Below are positions 41,759 to 44,945 of a DNA stretch of 44,945 bases, in pieces. The notes beneath the pieces are model-generated. The model did not search any database. It saw only the letters and a list, made by a program, of their open reading frames with translations, and was not told the origin of the DNA. The translations under genes were made by a program, and so were the position numbers. Every line of letters begins with the position of its first letter. Position 1 is the stretch's first letter. The stretch is from NCBI GenBank assembly GCA_945482615.1, contig CALYRG010000007.1, positions 1 through 44,945 on the forward strand. Direction: 5' to 3'. The stretch comes from an uncultured Clostridia bacterium. Its GTDB lineage: Bacteria; Bacillota; Clostridia; Oscillospirales; Oscillospiraceae.

Positions 41759-41787
41759 ATTATAACTGAAAAAGCGAAATTGGTCAA
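41759..41787 (-). promoter_or_regulatory. Promoter of the rpmH operon
   Basis: On the minus strand: TTGACC (41782-41787), a 17-bp spacer, then TATAAT (41759-41764), about 100 bp upstream of rpmH. The leader between has a short CCCATTTGGG palindrome but no evident riboswitch. Confidence 0.88.
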
Positions 41788-41818
41788 GAAATTTCTGCTC
41801 AAAATCCTGACAATTCCC

Positions 41819-42793
41819 TTATTCCAATGGGAGCTTCAGCTTCTTCATGACCCGGGCATAGGCATCACTGCCCATTTCATAGGGCGTGGGCTGGAAATTG
41901 TTGACCCATTTGGCAGAACTGACACTGGCGGGAACGGCTGTGGTCTGCCCCAAAGTGACGGTGCCGTCCGGTTCCACCACCAGCTGCTGCTGAATCAGAG
42001 CGGTGTCAAAGTCGGAGGGCTTCGCGTTGCCGCCGAAGCTGAAATTCCCAAGGGAGTAGAAGATGATCCCATCTGCATATCGCTCAACCTCCTGCAAAAC
42101 ATGGGGGTGAGAACCGCAGACAATGGTCGCGCCTGCGTCAATGGCATCGTGGGCAGTTTGAATCTGGGCGGGGGAGATCATATAGCTTTCCTCCACACCC
42201 CAGTGGGGCAGAAAGACAATCACGTCAGCACCGTCCTGGCGCAGCTGCTCAAAAGCCTCCTGCAGCTCCCCGGCGTCCGGGTAGTGGGCATAGGTCATGC
42301 CGTACAGGCCCACGGTCAGGCCGCCTTCCAGCCGAATCAGGGTACCTTTGGCTTCTTCCACATAGGGAACACCGGCATCTTCCAGGGCCTGCCGGGTGTC
42401 GTCATATCCCTCCTGATTATAGTCGCGGGTGTGGTTATTGGCGATGGTCACGGCTTCCACGCTGTTCTGGGTGAGGATGTTCGTGAACCGCTGAGGGCCC
42501 CGGAAAATAAAGCGCTTGCTGACGTAGCCGGTATGCTCTGTCAGAGGCCCTTCCAGATTGACGATGGTCAGATCATCCGATTCAAAATAGGACAGCACAT
42601 TCCGGAAGGGATAGCCGTAGTCCTCCCCAACTGTCTGCACAAAGCCAGAGGGAGCATTGTAGGAGCTGGGGGGACTGCCAAAGGTGCAGTCCCCGGCAAA
42701 CGTAAAGGTGTAGGTGCCGGGCTGCTCAGGGGCAGGCTGATTCATAGCCGCAGCGCTGATGAGCGCCATAATCAGTGTCAGAATCCGGTTCAT
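41819..42793 (-). CDS. CapA-family metallophosphatase-like envelope protein
   Basis: 324 residues, with a short hydrophobic N terminus that may be a signal sequence. The CapA/PgsA domain shows FAGDCTFG, VNLEGPLTEH, IANNHTRDY, LPHWGVE, GSHPHVLQ and YSLGNFSFGG in order. CapA proteins are linked to poly-gamma-glutamate capsule assembly in Bacillus, but stand-alone copies like this are widespread in Clostridia and their role is not settled. No capB/capC lies here. It follows typA by 28 bp and may be co-transcribed. Confidence 0.9.
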   Translation of the reverse strand: MNRILTLIMALISAAAMNQPAPEQPGTYTFTFAGDCTFGSPPSSYNAPSGFVQTVGEDYGYPFRNVLSYFESDDLTIVNLEGPLTEHTGYVSKRFIFRGPQRFTNILTQNSVEAVTIANNHTRDYNQEGYDDTRQALEDAGVPYVEEAKGTLIRLEGGLTVGLYGMTYAHYPDAGELQEAFEQLRQDGADVIVFLPHWGVEESYMISPAQIQTAHDAIDAGATIVCGSHPHVLQEVERYADGIIFYSLGNFSFGGNAKPSDFDTALIQQQLVVEPDGTVTLGQTTAVPASVSSAKWVNNFQPTPYEMGSDAYARVMKKLKLPLE

Positions 42794-42821
42794 AAAGGCA
42801 GCTTCCTGATACGAAGGAGCA

Positions 42822-44654
42822 TCAGCCGTTTTCGGCGCGCTTTTTCATCAGCGTCCGCATTCTGGCGGCGTGATCCAGCTCCCGCTTGCGGATGCGCAGA
42901 CTCTTGGGGGTGCATTCCAGCAGCTCGTCGTCGGACAAAAATTCCAGACACTGCTCCAGGGAGAACACTCTGGGGGGCGTCAGACGAAGGGCCTCGTCAG
43001 AGCCGGCGGCCCGCATGTTGGTCAGCTGCTTGCGCTTGCAGACGTTCACGGTCATGTCCTCGTTCCGGCTGCAGATGCCTACCACCATTCCGGCGTAGAC
43101 AGGCACGCCCGGGCCGATGAACAGGGCGCCCCGCTCCTGGGCGGCAGCCAGACCGTAAGCCACGGACTCGCCGGTTTCGAAGGAAACGAGAGAGCCGGTG
43201 AGGCGGCGCTCGATCTCGCCCTTCATGGGGGCGTAGGAGTCCAGCACCGAGGACATGATGCCCTCGCCCCGGGTGTCGGTGAGGAACTCGTTGCGGTAGC
43301 CGAACAGGCCCCGGGAGGGAACCAGGAACTCCAGACGATACCGGCTGCCCATGGGGGTCATGCCCAAAAGGTCACCCTTGCGGCGGCCCATCTTCTCAAT
43401 GACGGAGCCCATGCACTCCTCCGGCACGTCGGCGATCATCCGCTCGATGGGCTCGCAGAGCTTGCCGTCGATGACCTTGGTCAGCACCCGGGGGGTGGAT
43501 ACGGAGAACTCGTAGCCCTCCCGGCGCATGGTCTCCATCAGGATGGACAGGTGCATCTCGCCCCGGCCTGCCACATTGAAGGCATCGGTGCCCTGCTCGG
43601 TGACATGCAGGGACACGTCCTTGAGCAGTTCCCGCTCCAGGCGGTCCCGGAGGTTCCGGGAGGTGACGTACTTGCCCTCCTTGCCGGCAAAGGGGGAGTC
43701 GTTGACGGCAAAGGTCATTTCAATGGTGGGGTCGCTGATCTTCACAAAGGGCAGGGGCTCCACGCAGTCGGGCGCGCACAGGGTGCGGCCGATGGTGATG
43801 TCCGCCATACCGGACAGGGCCACAATCTCGCCGGCGGAGGCCTCCTGGATGGGGACTTTTGCCAGACCGTCAAAGGCGTACAGGGCAACCACCTTGCCCT
43901 TCTGGCGGATGTCAGGATTGTGGAAGTCGCAGATGGTGACCTCCTGGTTGACCTTGATGGTGCCCCGCTCCACACGGCCCACGGCGATACGGCCCACGTA
44001 GTCGTTGTAGTCGATGGAGGACACCAGCAGCTGCAGCGGTGCAGCGGCGTCCCCCTGGGGGGCGTCGATATAGTTGATGATGGTCTCAAACAGAGGCTTC
44101 AGATCGGTGCCGGCCTCGTCGGGGGAGTAGGAGGCGGTGCCCTGACGGCCGGAGCAGAACACGGTGGGGGAGTTGAACTGCTCGTCGGTGGCGTCCAGAT
44201 CCAGCAGCAGCTCCAGAACCTCGTCCATGACCTCGTGAACCCGGGCATCGGGCTTGTCCACCTTGTTTACCGCCACGATGACCTTGTGGCCCAGCTCCAG
44301 GGCCTTCTGCAGCACGAACCGGGTCTGGGGCATGGGGCCCTCGGCGGCGTCCACCAGCAGAATAACGCCGTTGACCATTTTGAGAATCCGCTCCACTTCG
44401 CCGCCGAAGTCGGCGTGGCCCGGGGTGTCTACGATATTGATCTTAAAGTCTTTGTAGTGCACAGAGGTGTTCTTGGCCAGGATGGTGATGCCTCTCTCCC
44501 GCTCCAGATCACCGGAGTCCATGACACGCTCCACGGTGGCCTGGTTTTCCCGATAGATGCCGCCTTGCTTGAGCATCTCGTCCACCAGGGTGGTTTTGCC
44601 GTGGTCGACGTGGGCGATGATGGCGATATTGCGGATTTTATCCTGAGATACCAT
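42822..44654 (-). CDS. typA: Ribosome-associated GTPase TypA/BipA
   Basis: 610 residues from the ATG at 44654 (GGAG upstream); an ATG six codons earlier has no site. It is an EF-G-like GTPase involved in ribosome assembly and stress adaptation. G motifs are AHVDHGKTT, DTPGHADFGGEV and NKVDKPDA. The C-terminal domain has LVPSRGLFGYRNEFLTDTRG and the NMRAAGSDEALRL motif of the ribosome-binding tail. The length is typical. Own promoter. Confidence 0.96.
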   Translation of the reverse strand: MVSQDKIRNIAIIAHVDHGKTTLVDEMLKQGGIYRENQATVERVMDSGDLERERGITILAKNTSVHYKDFKINIVDTPGHADFGGEVERILKMVNGVILLVDAAEGPMPQTRFVLQKALELGHKVIVAVNKVDKPDARVHEVMDEVLELLLDLDATDEQFNSPTVFCSGRQGTASYSPDEAGTDLKPLFETIINYIDAPQGDAAAPLQLLVSSIDYNDYVGRIAVGRVERGTIKVNQEVTICDFHNPDIRQKGKVVALYAFDGLAKVPIQEASAGEIVALSGMADITIGRTLCAPDCVEPLPFVKISDPTIEMTFAVNDSPFAGKEGKYVTSRNLRDRLERELLKDVSLHVTEQGTDAFNVAGRGEMHLSILMETMRREGYEFSVSTPRVLTKVIDGKLCEPIERMIADVPEECMGSVIEKMGRRKGDLLGMTPMGSRYRLEFLVPSRGLFGYRNEFLTDTRGEGIMSSVLDSYAPMKGEIERRLTGSLVSFETGESVAYGLAAAQERGALFIGPGVPVYAGMVVGICSRNEDMTVNVCKRKQLTNMRAAGSDEALRLTPPRVFSLEQCLEFLSDDELLECTPKSLRIRKRELDHAARMRTLMKKRAENG

Positions 44655-44705
44655 ATATTGTTTCTCCTTCAAAAGTTGGTTTAAGCCCTAAAATCACAAT
44701 TTTAG

Positions 44706-44734
44706 ATTATACCACCTGCCCAAAAAGATTGCAA
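44706..44734 (-). promoter_or_regulatory. Promoter of typA
   Basis: On the minus strand: TTGCAA (44729-44734), a 17-bp spacer, then TATAAT (44706-44711). The hairpin CTAAAAT-TGTG-ATTTTAG (44688-44705) begins right after the -10, so it covers the start point and may be an operator or a 5' RNA hairpin. Confidence 0.82.
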
Positions 44735-44754
44735 TATATTTGTAGAAAACAACT

Positions 44755-44788
44755 GAAAAAATATGGGACGGTTTTGTACCGTCCCATA
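44755..44788 (-). terminator. Terminator of the gene at the window end
   Basis: An 11-bp perfect stem TATGGGACGGT/ACCGTCCCATA (44762-44772 with 44778-44788) followed on the minus strand by TTTTTTCAG. It starts about 20 bp after the stop codon of the partial gene. Confidence 0.9.
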
Positions 44789-44806
44789 GGCAATTTGACA
44801 GGAGAA

Positions 44807-44945
44807 TCATTCGTACCGTCCGCCCCGGTGGCTGGAGATCCGGAAAATCAGCACCCCCAGGATGAGGAGGGTCAGCACCCCTATGATAATGAGAAGGCCA
44901 ATCCAGCCGTCGCCGCCGGCGTTCCGCTCCCGGAGGGGCGGCTCG
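44807..44945 (-). CDS. C-terminal end of a single-pass membrane protein (partial)
   Basis: 45 residues are visible before the window edge; the frame is open to the edge and stops at 44807. It has an Arg/Pro/Gly-rich stretch, then one membrane helix (GWIGLLIIIGVLTLLILGVL), then a short basic tail ending RGGRYE. The terminator directly downstream supports it as a real gene end. The rest is outside the window and the function cannot be told. Confidence 0.72.
   Translation of the reverse strand, partial: EPPLRERNAGGDGWIGLLIIIGVLTLLILGVLIFRISSHRGGRYE

Overview
The window reads as chromosomal DNA of a GC-rich Bacillota bacterium, most likely an uncultured gut member of the Clostridia (Oscillospirales-like). 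The pointers are strong AGGAGG ribosome binding sites with TTGACA/TATAAT promoters, a Firmicute-style ethanolamine operon ending in eutH, a ZTP riboswitch ahead of a purE-C-F-M-N-O-H-D-L operon, the rpmH-rnpA-yidD-yidC-khpB cluster, and intergenic palindromes typical of this group. This placement is inference; there is no rRNA gene to anchor it.

Region 1 (353-13677, all minus strand) is a dense phosphothreonine-signalling island: a Ser/Thr kinase with an outward-facing BspA-type leucine-rich repeat tail, a vWA-FHA protein, a soluble PP2C phosphatase, a kinase-FHA protein, a membrane PP2C phosphatase, a proline-rich membrane protein, a zinc-ribbon FHA protein, a trypsin-like protease-FHA protein, a DUF5684-FHA membrane protein, a small membrane FHA protein and, first in the promoter-led order, a pseudokinase with an outward TPR-like tail. 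Six FHA domains, two kinases predicted active, one pseudokinase and two phosphatases form a complete write, erase and read set. Several members pair an outside module with an inside FHA or kinase module across one membrane segment. This is the strongest candidate for an undescribed system.

Region 2 (14092-15765, minus) is a secreted 5'-nucleotidase with its own promoter and terminator.

Region 3 (16373-26595, plus) is a compact ethanolamine microcompartment operon: alcohol dehydrogenase, eutA, eutC, eutL, eutM, eutT, eutB, eutE, pduL, an unnamed small gene, eutN, eutH. The two lyase subunits are separated by three genes, and a terminator-like hairpin lies in the leader. No eutV/eutW regulator is present here.

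Region 4 (26670-38371, plus) is the purine operon, with a consensus promoter and a ZTP riboswitch-terminator. It makes IMP with a PurF whose glutaminase site is lost, and with PurH split into a PurO-type cyclohydrolase plus a stand-alone AICAR formyltransferase. A 162-bp imperfect palindrome lies between purF and purM.

Region 5 (38585-44945, minus) holds khpB, yidC, yidD, rnpA and rpmH under one promoter, then capA and typA under another, and the tail of a membrane protein cut by the window edge.

Nearly all long gene-free stretches are filled with small palindromic elements. Three families share GTAGGG...CCCTAC ends, and several copies lie close downstream of stop codons in region 1.
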